Assembly: GCF_003611475.1 (NCBI RefSeq)
Contig: NZ_RAXT01000016.1
Span: 1-64,000 of the forward strand
Direction: 5' to 3'
Length of the DNA: 64,000 nt
From: Acinetobacter rongchengensis
Lineage (GTDB): Bacteria; Pseudomonadota; Gammaproteobacteria; Pseudomonadales; Moraxellaceae
Below the pieces are notes generated by a model. That model saw only the letters and a list, made by a program, of their open reading frames with translations, searched no databases and was not told the DNA's origin. Made by a program: the position numbers and the translations under genes. Positions within the stretch are counted from its first letter, which is position 1, and each line of letters begins with the position of its first letter. Shown here one piece after another: positions 55,124 through 64,000 of the stretch.

Positions 55124-55696
55124 ATGGAAGCGTTACAGCATCAAAATGAAACAAATGAACGTCGCGTGATGTCGCGCATCGATGCTGCATTAAGGATCAA
55201 CTATCAAGTCATTTCTGAAGAAGTTGCGCTGAACGATCCATATGATTCTAACTTTGTATTACCGCGCTATTTTCTACTACTTGCAGAATTAGATCAATTT
55301 GATCATGCACTTCACTACGAATTAGAACAATTAAATGAAAAAGATCAACAAATTGCTCGAATCTTATCCTTATTCAATCAAAAGTTAAACCTTATTACAG
55401 GTTCTATTTACGACTCTATTGTACAAACCATGTTACCAACCCCTCAAAAAGTCAATTTTTCTGAGAGTGGTTTTAGCTTTACTAGTCAACAACATTTAAA
55501 ACAAGGTACTTATATTCATGTGGCCTTAAGCCATCCTGAAAACTTCTTCCATATCGCAGCAACAGCTCAGATTGCCTATTCAGAAAGTGTAGAAAATGAA
55601 CAATATCGTGTGGGTGCATATTTCATCACCTTGCATCCTCAAGACCGAGTCAAACTCGCTGAATGTATTCAGCTCAATGCTATTCCTTCAAACTGA
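55124..55696 (+). CDS. PilZ-domain-like protein
   Basis: ATG at 55124 has AGGTG before it; the open frame begins at 55061 inside the lolC start. The 190-residue protein has an RRVMSR element (RxxxR) near the N-terminus and, after about 100 residues, VNFSESGFSF, which fits the (D/N)-x-S-x-x-G half of the c-di-GMP site of PilZ domains. The two are farther apart than usual, because a helical insert (PRYFLLLAELDQFDHALHYELEQLNEK) lies between them. It may be a c-di-GMP receptor of a divergent kind. The gap of 22 bp to lolC means both promoters lie in or near the opposite coding starts. Confidence 0.7.
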   Translation: MEALQHQNETNERRVMSRIDAALRINYQVISEEVALNDPYDSNFVLPRYFLLLAELDQFDHALHYELEQLNEKDQQIARILSLFNQKLNLITGSIYDSIVQTMLPTPQKVNFSESGFSFTSQQHLKQGTYIHVALSHPENFFHIAATAQIAYSESVENEQYRVGAYFITLHPQDRVKLAECIQLNAIPSN

Positions 55697-55726
55697 AGGA
55701 TTTCATTGAAGACATTACCCGAAAAA

Positions 55727-56635
55727 CTAAGCACCGATTTTTTTAGCGAGTAATCTGCTCGCTTTAAAATCTTTATAGAAATATAAGAATAATCCAAAAA
55801 TTAAAACAGCCGCCCCGATAAAGACGGTGATTGTTAATTTCTCATCATTCAGCAATGCACCCAACAACATCGCCAACAATGGCGTCATGACGGTAGTTAA
55901 AGATAAAGTTGTCGCTTTAATATTCTGTACCAGTTTGAAATAGCAGAACATGGCCAATAATGATGCCATCAAAACAGTATAAATCAATGCAAGTAGCGAT
56001 TGTGTATTGGGCAAATGTGTCGGCACATATTGCCAAATGAAAGGAACAATACACAATGCAGCAAAGGTAGAAAACAAAATGGAACCCGTAGCTTGCGCCA
56101 TCGGTTCGATCTGCGCATTTACAGATTTAACCCAATAAATCGACAACGAGTATGCAAATACACTCAGTAACATCAGACCGATTCCAATTGGGTGAACATG
56201 CTGACTTTCACCACCGCTCATGCAAATGATGCCTAGCCCAACAACAGAAACAGCCATTCCCAACCATTGCAAAGATAAAAGCTTTTGTTGAAATCCAAAA
56301 CGACCAATCAAACCTGCCATAATCGGTGCAAATCCGAACATTAAAGCAATAATACCTGAACTCAAGTATTTCGTTGCAGCATAGGTAAAGACTTGAGAGC
56401 CAATCAAACTCAATGAACCTGCCAAATAACTATGCATGGCTATTTTATTGAAAGGTAACTTTATTTTAAGTAAGAGTAAGACAGCACAAGCAATCGGTAA
56501 AGCAATAAAAAACCGTAAAACTAAAGCCCACATCAAATGTAAATCAGACACACTCCAGACAATTGCCAAAGGTGTACTTGCCCAAATGAAGACCAATAAA
56601 GCATAAGTCATCATCAGGTTAGATTTGGAGGGCAT
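55727..56635 (-). CDS. EamA/DMT-superfamily permease
   Basis: Start at 56635 has AGGAA upstream; the frame extends to 56662. The 302-residue protein has ten predicted membrane spans in two EamA repeats (LVFIWASTPLAIVWSVSDLHLMWALVLRF; then LMLLSVFAYSLSIYWVKSV). Members export amino acids, nucleobases or drugs; the substrate is unknown. It ends 30 bp after the PilZ gene's stop in the converging direction. Confidence 0.83.
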   Translation of the reverse strand: MPSKSNLMMTYALLVFIWASTPLAIVWSVSDLHLMWALVLRFFIALPIACAVLLLLKIKLPFNKIAMHSYLAGSLSLIGSQVFTYAATKYLSSGIIALMFGFAPIMAGLIGRFGFQQKLLSLQWLGMAVSVVGLGIICMSGGESQHVHPIGIGLMLLSVFAYSLSIYWVKSVNAQIEPMAQATGSILFSTFAALCIVPFIWQYVPTHLPNTQSLLALIYTVLMASLLAMFCYFKLVQNIKATTLSLTTVMTPLLAMLLGALLNDEKLTITVFIGAAVLIFGLFLYFYKDFKASRLLAKKIGA

Positions 56636-56914
56636 ATGATTTCCTATTGGCCAATAGACCATTTGGCTTTGATTATGGTGAATGTAATGACAACGATAAA
56701 TATCAATGCGGCGTCAGAATTAAATATTCACATATCACTTTGAAAACAGCATATGAATCTGCGCATTAAATAATGTCGCAGCTCAATGTAAAATCCTCTT
56801 CAACAAGGCTAAATCACATTTACCGAATGTAGGTATTTATGTATTAAACAAAGATCATCATAAAAACCGTGAATTCAAACAAAGTTGCCACGCCAATGAA
56901 TTTTAAAAAGTCAC

Positions 56915-57385
56915 TTATATCGCTGTTTTACGTTTTTGCTTTAAAATTGTTTGATCTAAACTACTCGAAAATTCCCGCTTATCACGTTCTGAAATAGGTG
57001 GTGGTCCACCAGTCTGCACGCCAGCACCACGTAAAGTGTCCATAAAATCACGCAAATGTAATCGTGCTTTGACATTGGCCGATGTATAAACCTCACCACG
57101 TGGATGAATCGCAACACCACCCTTTTCAATGACTTGAGCAGCCAAAGGAATATCTTGTGTAATCACAATATCGTGTTCATTCATACGATTCACAATTTCT
57201 TGATCTGCTTGATCGGCACCTGACATCGCTTGAATTGAGTTAATCCGAACCGATGGTGTAATCCCCACAGGTTGATTGGCAACAAAAGTCACTTCCAATT
57301 GATAACGATCAGAAGCACGCAGAATGACTTCTCGTAGGATTTTAGGCAATGCATCTGCATCAACCCAAAGTTTAAATGGCAACAC
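56915..57385 (-). CDS. YaiI/YqxD family (DUF188) protein
   Basis: The 156-residue protein has the DUF188 core: [20 protein letters not shown] at the start, then [27 protein letters not shown], and [24 protein letters not shown] at the end. The Asp pattern (VDADA, TQDIPLA) suggests a PIN-like metal-dependent nuclease fold (family inference). The function is not established. It is followed by a 252-bp gap and stands alone. Confidence 0.87.
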   Translation of the reverse strand: MLPFKLWVDADALPKILREVILRASDRYQLEVTFVANQPVGITPSVRINSIQAMSGADQADQEIVNRMNEHDIVITQDIPLAAQVIEKGGVAIHPRGEVYTSANVKARLHLRDFMDTLRGAGVQTGGPPPISERDKREFSSSLDQTILKQKRKTAI

Positions 57386-57715
57386 ACATTTTCTCGGCTT
57401 TATTGCATATGGCTAGTCTAACAAAATGTTAGCGAAGTTACTTTAACGCTTTTTACCATTTCTAGTAATAAATGCTTTTGTCCCATCTTGGAGACTCATT
57501 ATTCTCTCGTCATAATTGGAAAAAAAGAGCCGTGTTCTAATGGTCATTCTGAATTAAACCGTTATGTTCACTTAATTTTTGGTTAATTTTAAAACAAACT
57601 CAAACTGTTTTAACTTTAAAATATGGTTTTCATAGTGATTTTACATTTTAAGACTTGAAATATAACAATCACCCTCGATTTAATGTAATAAGAGCAGCAC
57701 GAATCAATTGCAAAT
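57386..57715. other. 330-bp gap without a recognised element
   Basis: Divergent A+T-rich gap between the DUF188 gene and a hypothetical gene. No repeat, operator or small ORF with a ribosome-binding site is evident. Confidence 0.4.
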
Positions 57716-58645
57716 ATGAACAATCAAAACAGACCAGAAATAATTACGATTGAAGATCAAACTTTTGGTAGTCATGTCGAGCATTGGAACTTACTGACAG
57801 AAAATCCAACGACACAGGTACCCAAATGGTTAGGTTTAGCATTAGATGCCCCCATTATGCCCATGGGATTATGTGCCAAAGAATGTGATATGGATGAATC
57901 TGTTTGGCTGATTCAAGGCCCAAGTGGTGCGCCAGTACAACTCTGCCAAGTGATTGATGTTGAAAATAATAAACCCAAAGCGGTTAAAACTGCATTTCCG
58001 AGCTTTGAAAGCCCATATCAACTCACTGCTTCTATTGACCGAATTATTACCTGTAAAACCAACACACAAGCTGTCTTATCTTTAAAAGTAGGTAGCAATA
58101 GTGTGGTTTACGCTTTTGACAGCTTGTATAGTGTTAATAGTCATCAATATCAACGTGATCAACAATACAAAGTGCAACTCAATGCATGGGCTTATACACT
58201 GGAAAAAGTTTCAGATCACGAGCAAATCATTGTCGATGACCCCGCTTCAATTAAGCACCATCGTGCGCTTAACGACATTCTTTCGCAAAATAATGGTATT
58301 GCACCTGAAAACCTGCAAGAACAAATCAATGCTTGGGAGCCAAAATCTGAGGATGACAAAGCGCCTGTTACCGTTGATTTTTCAAAAATGGTGGCTTATC
58401 TATACGGCGAAACTTTAGGTCAAGAAGATGAAGCATGGTTCCAAGGAAAAGTTGTGGGTAAAACCTCGATGCAGTTTATGCAACAAGAATATACACTCTA
58501 TGATGTCACTTTGATTTTAGAAGAAGATCAACCTGCTATTTTAGTGCGTATCGCAACCAAAGATCCTGCTTTCAAAAACTTTGAAATTGGACAATATATC
58601 CGTGGCAATATCTGGATTCAAGCCAATATTTTTTCTGAAAAATAA
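57716..58645 (+). CDS. Conserved-looking protein of unknown function
   Basis: A 309-residue soluble, acidic protein that I do not recognise. It has no signal peptide or membrane span. Four Cys occur in the first half (GLCAKECDMDES; QLCQVID; IITCKT). It looks like two beta-rich domains (VAVLSLKVGSNSVVYAFDSLY-type strands at about 110-150; TLYDVTLILEEDQPAILVRIATKDP at about 260-290) joined by a helical linker. The ribosome-binding site before the ATG is weak. It ends with a clear terminator and is a single-gene unit. Confidence 0.7.
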   Translation: MNNQNRPEIITIEDQTFGSHVEHWNLLTENPTTQVPKWLGLALDAPIMPMGLCAKECDMDESVWLIQGPSGAPVQLCQVIDVENNKPKAVKTAFPSFESPYQLTASIDRIITCKTNTQAVLSLKVGSNSVVYAFDSLYSVNSHQYQRDQQYKVQLNAWAYTLEKVSDHEQIIVDDPASIKHHRALNDILSQNNGIAPENLQEQINAWEPKSEDDKAPVTVDFSKMVAYLYGETLGQEDEAWFQGKVVGKTSMQFMQQEYTLYDVTLILEEDQPAILVRIATKDPAFKNFEIGQYIRGNIWIQANIFSEK

Positions 58646-58676
58646 GTGATTCCAGATTCAATAGTCAAATCATTCT

Positions 58677-58708
58677 AAAAAGCATGTTATGAGAATAGCA
58701 TGCTTTTT
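58677..58708 (+). terminator. Terminator after the hypothetical gene
   Basis: AAAAAGCATG (58677-58686), 12-nt loop, CATGCTTTTT (58699-58708). Confidence 0.8.
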
Positions 58709-58791
58709 ATATCTGAATAAAAATTAATCTATTTTGATTTATTCTAAGCATAATCTATGTTTTAAATTCATTTATAAAAAGTTATCCACAT

Positions 58792-59050
58792 TTTTAAATT
58801 CAATTCAAGATAAAGAAAAATCTAAATCTGCTAAGGTTCAATAAAATAAATTAATTTTAAATAATTAAAAGAATTCTACTCAATCACAATATGAGGAAAA
58901 ATGAATTTAAATGGAAATTAGGTCAACATCTTTTAAAAACCTATATAAATAAATATAAATCAAATATTTATGATTATTTATCGCAATTCTAGTTAGCTTT
59001 AATCTGATGATTTAATCTAAATCACAGATAATAGGGTTAAGTTATCCACA
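58792..59050. promoter_or_regulatory. A+T-rich region with two perfect DnaA boxes and an IHF-like site
   Basis: TTATCCACA occurs at 58792-58800 and again at 59042-59050, 250 bp apart in the same orientation; I found no other perfect copy in the window by eye. Between them, AATCAAATATTTA (58968-58980) fits the IHF consensus WATCAA-N4-TTR. The stretch has no gene. The layout recalls datA or DARS DnaA-titration/reactivation sites. It is not expected to be oriC, as no dnaA, rpmH or gidA gene is near. In such A+T-rich DNA the IHF match alone means little. Confidence 0.5.
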
Positions 59051-59222
59051 ATATATCCATAAATTGATTATTTTAAATTTAAAATAATTAAAATCATTCT
59101 GCATTAATATATTTATAATCGTTGAATTAATGTAAATTAGTGCTTTATTTAACCAATATTTTATGTTAAAAATACGACGAACCAATAGGATTTAACAATA
59201 ATTTTAAAATCTAGGCTCAGTA

Positions 59223-59375
59223 ATGAAAATTATACCTGAACAATCGACTAGTCTTATGAGCGAAAATAGTGGTTTTCGCTTACGTTTGGATAAAGGAGCT
59301 TGCTGCTTTTTTGTTTTGGGGATGTTCTTGGCCGCAATGATCATTCATTTTCTAGGCATTTTTCCATCGACCTAA
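59223..59375 (+). CDS. Small membrane protein, 50 residues, unknown function
   Basis: ATG at 59223 follows AGG by seven bases and opens 50 codons to TAA at 59373-59375. The N-terminal half is polar (MKIIPEQSTSLMSENSGFRL). The C-terminal half is one hydrophobic span (CCFFVLGMFLAAMIIHFLGI) after an RLDKG turn. This is the build of a single-pass small membrane protein with its N-terminus probably in the cytoplasm. It sits between the DnaA-box region and a terminator that would suit its transcript. No family is recognised. Confidence 0.5.
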   Translation: MKIIPEQSTSLMSENSGFRLRLDKGACCFFVLGMFLAAMIIHFLGIFPST

Positions 59376-59418
59376 TGTATAGCCGAGTCATACATATATA
59401 AATCGGATATCACATATA

Positions 59419-59447
59419 AAAAAATCCTTCAAAGTGAAGGATTTTTT
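59419..59447. terminator. Bidirectional terminator between the small ORF and serC
   Basis: AAAAAATCCTTCA (59419-59431), loop AAG, TGAAGGATTTTTT (59435-59447). Confidence 0.88.
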
Positions 59448-59475
59448 ATTTCTAAATCTTGTTTAACATTATCGA

Positions 59476-60555
59476 TTAAGCATTGCGCTTAGCAAAGTCA
59501 TCCATAAAATTAACCAATGCTTGGACACCCACTAAAGGCACAGCATTATAAATACTTGCACGCATTCCCCCCACTGAACGGTGACCTGCAAGATTCAATA
59601 AATGGTTTTCTTCAGCTTCTTTCAAAAATAATTTATCTAAAGCTTCATCTGCCAAAGTAAAAGGGACATTCATAATTGAACGGTTTGGAATCGCGATTGG
59701 GTTATTATAAAAGTCACTAGAATCAATATAACCATAAAGCAATTTCGCTTTTTCCAAATTGATTTTGTGCATTGCGTCTACACCGCCCTGCTCAAGTAAC
59801 CATTCAAAAACTAAACCTGACAAATACCAAGCATACGTTGCAGGTGTATTCACCATTGAATCATTTTTAGCTTGTGAACCATATTTTAATAAGCTTGGAA
59901 TTTCAGGTTTTGCTTGATCAAGCAAATCATCACGCACGATCACCAAGGTTAAACCTGCTGGACCGATATTTTTTTGCGCACCTGCATAGATCAAACCAAA
60001 TTTAGATACGTCTAAAGGTGCAGATAAAATACTTGATGATAAATCAGCAACTAAAGGTTTATCTGTTACAGGAATATTGGCAAATTGAATACCACCAATC
60101 GTTTCATTTTCAGCATAATGCACATAAGCGGCATCATTGGATAAATTCCACTGGCTTTGATCACTGATCGCAAGTTTGCCATCAATCGTTGCGCCCGCTT
60201 CTATGACATTAATATCACCATAACGTTGCGCTTCTTGAGTCGCTTTTTCAGACCAAATTCCCGTATGAATATAATCTGCTTTAGCATTTTTACCCAAAAG
60301 GTTCAAAGGAATTGCAGAAAATTGAAGTGATGCACCGCCTTGTAAAAACAAAACTTTGTAATTTTCTGGAATGTTCATCAACTGACGAAGATCTGCTTCT
60401 GCTTTTTCAGCGACTGCCACATAGTCTTTACTACGGTGACTCATTTCCATGATGGATAAACCTTTACCATGCCAATCCAACATCTCTTGTTGAGCTTTTT
60501 CTAAAACGGCAGTAGGTAATGCAGCAGGACCAGCACAGAAATTGTACGCGCGCAT
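59476..60555 (-). CDS. serC: Phosphoserine aminotransferase
   Basis: Start at 60555 has AAGGG upstream and gives [14 protein letters not shown], the usual opening; the open frame extends to 60606. The 359-residue protein has the PLP-Lys motif [36 protein letters not shown] and the end block [17 protein letters not shown]. It converts 3-phosphohydroxypyruvate to phosphoserine for serine synthesis and also serves pyridoxal phosphate synthesis. It is a single-gene unit. Confidence 0.95.
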   Translation of the reverse strand: MRAYNFCAGPAALPTAVLEKAQQEMLDWHGKGLSIMEMSHRSKDYVAVAEKAEADLRQLMNIPENYKVLFLQGGASLQFSAIPLNLLGKNAKADYIHTGIWSEKATQEAQRYGDINVIEAGATIDGKLAISDQSQWNLSNDAAYVHYAENETIGGIQFANIPVTDKPLVADLSSSILSAPLDVSKFGLIYAGAQKNIGPAGLTLVIVRDDLLDQAKPEIPSLLKYGSQAKNDSMVNTPATYAWYLSGLVFEWLLEQGGVDAMHKINLEKAKLLYGYIDSSDFYNNPIAIPNRSIMNVPFTLADEALDKLFLKEAEENHLLNLAGHRSVGGMRASIYNAVPLVGVQALVNFMDDFAKRNA

Positions 60556-60723
60556 GATTTTTCCCTTTATGAAAGTGAAACGAATGAAATAGGCGCATTT
60601 AACCACAAAACGGTTTTTCTTGCAGTAGCTTTGTCAGTCAATCTTTCAATGTGTTTGACAATTTACAGTTGAGATTTCAATAACAAAGACCATTCAACAA
60701 CAAAGAAAATTCAACGCTAGGCT

Positions 60724-61248
60724 TTATGTCCGTTTGACGGATTTAGGAATATGGTAAGTCATCGATTTATATTTAGGCTGTTGAGAACAATAGATTGCCA
60801 AACCATTTAAAGATTCAGCAATCTGCCGACTAGAATGGTTTTCGACAGCCACAGGATAAATAAAATGTTGCAAGTCATTCCTTGTTGAAGCCCAATGCAC
60901 AATTGTTGTGACAGCTTCTTTTCCATAGCCAAAACCATGACGATCTTCTCGAATCCAGATACCAAGTTCAGGTGTTGTCCCTAGGCTTTGATGAAGTCCG
61001 ACCAATCCTAAAAACTCATGATTTAATTTATGTCGAATCACAAAATTTAAATCAGAACCCGCTTTGATTGTGTTTAACCATACTCGCCATATCAGCTCGA
61101 AAGCGGCTTGATCTTGTGGTGGATCCCAAGACATATATCGAGTTAATGATGGTGTTATACATGCATAACATTCCTCTGCATCATTCGAAGTAAAAGGTTT
61201 TAAATTGATTCTAGAAGATTGAATCTCTATTGGGTCAACAAGTGCCAT
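60724..61248 (-). CDS. GNAT-family N-acetyltransferase (RimJ/RimL-like)
   Basis: The 174-residue protein has the RimJ/RimL-type GNAT fold: INLKPFTSNDAEECYACI at the start, FLGLVGLHQSLGTTPELGIWI, the acetyl-CoA loop REDRHGFGYGKEAVTTIVHW, and AVENHSSRQIAESLNG. It would acetylate a protein N-terminus or a small amine with acetyl-CoA. The target is unknown. It precedes serC in the same direction after a 168-bp gap, and follows the SRPBCC gene by 41 bp, with which it may share a transcript. Confidence 0.83.
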   Translation of the reverse strand: MALVDPIEIQSSRINLKPFTSNDAEECYACITPSLTRYMSWDPPQDQAAFELIWRVWLNTIKAGSDLNFVIRHKLNHEFLGLVGLHQSLGTTPELGIWIREDRHGFGYGKEAVTTIVHWASTRNDLQHFIYPVAVENHSSRQIAESLNGLAIYCSQQPKYKSMTYHIPKSVKRT

Positions 61249-61289
61249 ATGTATTCGACAACCTCCACAGCTATATTTTTTCGATCAAT

Positions 61290-61700
61290 TTAAAGTTTAC
61301 TTTCCACATAGCGAGCAAAACTATCTAAAATCGCCTGCCATCCCGCTTGTTGTTGTTCAATTGGATATACCGTTTCAGGATCAAAACTAATCTTGACCAA
61401 AACAGCACTTCCCTCCTGCTTAAATATAACCTCAGCAAGACGATCCCCAAATGTATAGGTAATTTTTTCATGTGGAATGACTTCTGTATATGTTCCTGCA
61501 AAATCAAAACCCATACTGCCATCTTTAGCTTCCATACGATTGGAAAATTGACCTCCCACGCGCAAATCGTTGACAGAATTTACAGTATGCCAATCTGGCG
61601 AAGCGGTATTCCACTGTTCAATATCTTGAGGATTGTTATAAATCTGCCACACTTGATCAATTGGCGCATAGACTATGGATTGCACCGTAATTTTTGTCAT
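61290..61700 (-). CDS. SRPBCC/AHSA1-type protein
   Basis: ATG at 61700 has GGAG upstream; the frame runs back to 61802 without support. The 136-residue protein has the START/Bet v1-like opening VYAPIDQVWQIYNNPQDIEQWNTASPDW, a middle FSNRMEAKDGSMGFDFAGTYTEV, and a C-terminal helix GWQAILDSFARYVE. AHSA1-type SRPBCC proteins bind hydrophobic ligands or act as small stress proteins; the ligand is unknown. Confidence 0.83.
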   Translation of the reverse strand: MTKITVQSIVYAPIDQVWQIYNNPQDIEQWNTASPDWHTVNSVNDLRVGGQFSNRMEAKDGSMGFDFAGTYTEVIPHEKITYTFGDRLAEVIFKQEGSAVLVKISFDPETVYPIEQQQAGWQAILDSFARYVESKL

Positions 61701-61874
61701 ATTCGCTCCATTTATTTTTCTTGAATATTCATTCGTAATAACATATTCATTCAGATCTATTCCAGCAATCTTTCTAAAATGAAAACTACAAAAACCACAC
61801 ATTTATCACCCTACTTTTAGATTATTTATTCTAGTCAATACAGGTTAGAATGCTCTAAATACAAGCAAATACTG

Positions 61875-63380
61875 ATGATTTTTCAGATGAAATTTACAAT
61901 ACAATATTCTCGAAAAGCATTATCCAAATCTATACAGCAAATGACTTTATTGAGCCTATTCTCAACGATCGTCAGCAATAGTTCAGCCGAAAACCTCAGC
62001 TATATTCAAGCTGAACAATATGTTCTTGAAAACTCTTATACAACTCAAGCCAATGATGCGTTAAACAAAGCCTCTAAACTTCAAGCAGATGCAGTTAAAA
62101 ATTTAGGTTTACCACGTATCGACCTCAACGTGCGGGCTTATAAATTTCATACTGAAACTGATGTTCCATTGAACGGTGTAAAAAATAATTTAGAACAAAC
62201 ACTTTCACAAGGCGTCAATGAGCGTGTTGATCAATGGCAGTCTCAACAAAATATTCCTTCTACAATCACCGATCCTTTAAAAGATGGGCTTGCGCAGGGA
62301 ATTCATAGTGGAATTGGTCTCATTCCTGACACTGCAAATGTTGTCTTGGAAGATGAAGTCATCCGCCCAACCGTATCGGTGATGATGCCGATTTATACAG
62401 GTGGCATTACTTCTACGACTAAGCAAATTGCAAATCTTAAATCGGAACGCAGTCAACTTGACACGAAACAACAGCAAGATACACAACGTTTTGAAGTCAT
62501 TCGTGCTTATTTTAATGTACAACTGCAACAACAACTTTTAGAAGCAAGTCGCCTAAATTTATCGACCATGCAACAACATTATGACAATGCCTTAAAGTTT
62601 GAAAAGCAAGGTTTTATTAGCAAAGGTCAGCGTATGCAATTTGAAGTTGCACGTAATAATGCGCAGCGAAACTATCAAAATAGCGTAGCGAATTTACAAT
62701 CAAGCCAATTTCAACTTAAAAATTTATTGAATAAACCATCGGTTGATCAACTGACCACACCACTTTTTGTTAATCGTCAGCAAAGCCAATCTTTAGATCA
62801 ACTTCTTGCTTCATATCCTGAAACATCGAGTTTGGTTCGTAAAATGCATATGGATACACAACTTGCCAATCAGAATATTAAAGTTCAAAGTGCTGCTAAA
62901 AAGCCCAGTGTGTTTGCTTTTGGAGAATACAGTCTAGATCAAGACCAGAACTGGATTGTTGGTGTTGCAGCACGCTATAACTTATTTTCAGGTATTGATA
63001 AGAATAAAAATGTCCAAGCTGCTGAATTACAACGTTATGCAACTGAGTTATTGACTGCACGTACACAACAGGAAATTGAGAATGTAATTTATAAATCCTA
63101 TACTGAGTTGAGTTCAGCACAACAAAGCAATCAATTACTGCAACAGAATGAACAAGCAGCCCAAGAAAATCTAAGAATTCAAACGCTTTCATTCAAAGAA
63201 GATATGGGCACAGCAACGCAAGTGATAGATGCACAGAATCAATTAAGTATTTTAAGAGCTGAAAAAGCATTGAATGCTTATAAATATGTGATCTCATTAG
63301 CAACATTATTACAAAGTCATGGCTCAATTGATCAGTTTAAAAACTATGTAAATCAATCAAATACTGATTATCTGCATTAG
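61875..63380 (+). CDS. TolC-family outer-membrane efflux protein
   Basis: The 501-residue precursor has a signal peptide at about 1-37 (LLSLFSTIVSNSSAEN). It then has the TolC repeat of paired helices and strands: EQYVLENSYTTQANDALNKASKLQADAVKNLGLPRIDLNV and, later, TARTQQEIENVIYKSYTELSSAQQSNQL. Such trimers form the outer-membrane duct of efflux or type I secretion systems. The gene is 12 bp before a HlyD-family membrane-fusion protein, so the two form one export machine. An alternative ATG is at 61887. Confidence 0.87.
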   Translation: MIFQMKFTIQYSRKALSKSIQQMTLLSLFSTIVSNSSAENLSYIQAEQYVLENSYTTQANDALNKASKLQADAVKNLGLPRIDLNVRAYKFHTETDVPLNGVKNNLEQTLSQGVNERVDQWQSQQNIPSTITDPLKDGLAQGIHSGIGLIPDTANVVLEDEVIRPTVSVMMPIYTGGITSTTKQIANLKSERSQLDTKQQQDTQRFEVIRAYFNVQLQQQLLEASRLNLSTMQQHYDNALKFEKQGFISKGQRMQFEVARNNAQRNYQNSVANLQSSQFQLKNLLNKPSVDQLTTPLFVNRQQSQSLDQLLASYPETSSLVRKMHMDTQLANQNIKVQSAAKKPSVFAFGEYSLDQDQNWIVGVAARYNLFSGIDKNKNVQAAELQRYATELLTARTQQEIENVIYKSYTELSSAQQSNQLLQQNEQAAQENLRIQTLSFKEDMGTATQVIDAQNQLSILRAEKALNAYKYVISLATLLQSHGSIDQFKNYVNQSNTDYLH

Positions 63381-63392
63381 GATAGAAAATAA

Positions 63393-64000
63393 ATGACACA
63401 AGAAAAACCATATCCATCAGATCATAATCAATCAAGTGATGATACGTCAGATTCTAAGTTAAATTTAGAATCTAATTCATCGACATCATCCAATGAAAAA
63501 CTGAGTGCAAAAACTGTGACTAATCAATCAACCTCCTCTGATGAATCACCAAAGAAATCCTCATCAGACAAGACGGATGAACAACAGCATCCTGAACACA
63601 TTGTTCACACTGTGAATGATGCACAGTCCAATCCTGAAAATAAAACGGCGCCCGCAACGCCTACACCCAAAAATAAAGCACTCTTGGCTATCGGGGTGAT
63701 CATTTTGGTTGCACTACTGGGTTTGATTGCTTTTGGTTTATGGAAAAGCTATCAACCGAAAACAATTGATGTACAAGGCCGTGTCGAAACCGAAACTTTA
63801 CATGTAAGTACTAAAGTTCCCAGTCGAATTGAAGGCATTTTTGTCCACGATGGGCAAAAGGTAGAAAAAGGACAGTTACTGGTCACTTTGAGTAGTCCTG
63901 AAATTGCAACAAGTAAACAGCAAGCTTTAGCAGGTTTACAATCAGCACTTGCCTTGCAATCTAGTGTAGATCGAGGTGCTCAACAGGAAAATATCGACAG
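63393..64000 (+). CDS. HlyD/EmrA-family membrane-fusion protein, N-terminal part (cut by window edge)
   Basis: From ATG 63393 there are 202 codons open to the window end. The first 90 or so residues are a polar tail full of Ser, Asp, Asn and Lys (SSDDTSDSKLNLESNSSTSS). One membrane span follows (ALLAIGVIILVALLGLIAFGL), then the HlyD barrel-sandwich start (VQGRVETETLHVSTKVPSRIEGIFVHDGQKVEKGQLLVTL). The long cytoplasmic head is unusual for the family. It follows the TolC gene by 12 bp. The missing third part is probably an ABC-type or MFS permease downstream. Confidence 0.85.
   Translation, partial: MTQEKPYPSDHNQSSDDTSDSKLNLESNSSTSSNEKLSAKTVTNQSTSSDESPKKSSSDKTDEQQHPEHIVHTVNDAQSNPENKTAPATPTPKNKALLAIGVIILVALLGLIAFGLWKSYQPKTIDVQGRVETETLHVSTKVPSRIEGIFVHDGQKVEKGQLLVTLSSPEIATSKQQALAGLQSALALQSSVDRGAQQENID

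Noticed and set aside
58792..59050. Chromosomal or plasmid replication origin
   Set aside because: Only two DnaA boxes, no iterons, no dnaA/rep gene nearby and no GATC cluster; a DnaA-binding site is the most that can be claimed.
62277..63192. Minus-strand ORFs inside the TolC-family gene
   Set aside because: Antisense frames of a well-supported outer-membrane protein gene.
1..64000. CRISPR arrays, tRNA and rRNA genes, intact IS elements, prophage genes
   Set aside because: None seen on either strand: no regularly spaced repeats, no tRNA T-loop/acceptor pattern in the gaps, no transposase or phage protein among the ORFs.

Overview
The window looks like a chromosomal segment of an Acinetobacter species (Gammaproteobacteria, Moraxellaceae). 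The DNA is A+T-rich throughout. Genus-typical landmarks are a pca (beta-ketoadipate) operon edge with a PcaU-type IclR regulator and its three-repeat operator, two CSLREA/GlyGly-CTERM 'rhombotarget' proteins, a DesT-type desaturase locus, a lolD gene paired with a single permease gene, and comEC. I see no tRNA, rRNA, CRISPR array, intact insertion sequence or prophage.

Region by region: 1-1200 is the pcaI start, its operator and pcaU. 1500-10180 is a catabolic cluster: a FadL-type porin, two short-chain dehydrogenases, a three-His cupin of the dihydroxyacetophenone-dioxygenase/Dke1 kind, an AlkK-like acyl-CoA ligase, and a large MalT/AlkS-type regulator. Together they suggest uptake, oxidation, C-C cleavage and CoA activation of a hydrophobic ketone or alcohol; this is my best candidate for an undescribed system. 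10180-14820 holds a possible transposase relic, a TauE/SafE permease and the desB-desC/desT fatty-acid desaturation locus. 15380-21600 holds an orphan response regulator, an AI-2E family permease, rapA and rluA. 21770-24610 is accessory: two unknown small genes, a lipoprotein and a PI-PLC-domain protein.

24760-28000 is a metal/metalloid island: a CDF-type transporter under a MerR operator, then arsR-acr3 divergent from arsC, with arsH reduced to a deletion scar. 28150-29850 is trhP, frameshifted near its end, with yfhL. 29930-33460 is a block (LysR/azoreductase, AhpD-like/AraC) bracketed by two copies of a two-hairpin element that may be a small RNA family. ahpF and a GST-kappa-like protein follow, then a three-gene TelA operon and the two rhombotargets.

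43700-63000 is mostly housekeeping: hda-perM divergent from purMN, an alpha/beta hydrolase, an SppA-type peptidase, an LpxL-type acyltransferase, comEC, lolD with its permease, a PilZ protein, a DMT permease, a YaiI-like protein and serC. Between 58650 and 59475 lies a very A+T-rich gap with two perfect DnaA boxes, an IHF-like match and a 50-codon membrane ORF. The window ends inside a TolC/HlyD-type efflux locus.

Most start codons were chosen by ribosome-binding site and family length and often lie inside a longer open frame. All functions are read from sequence patterns; no database search was run.
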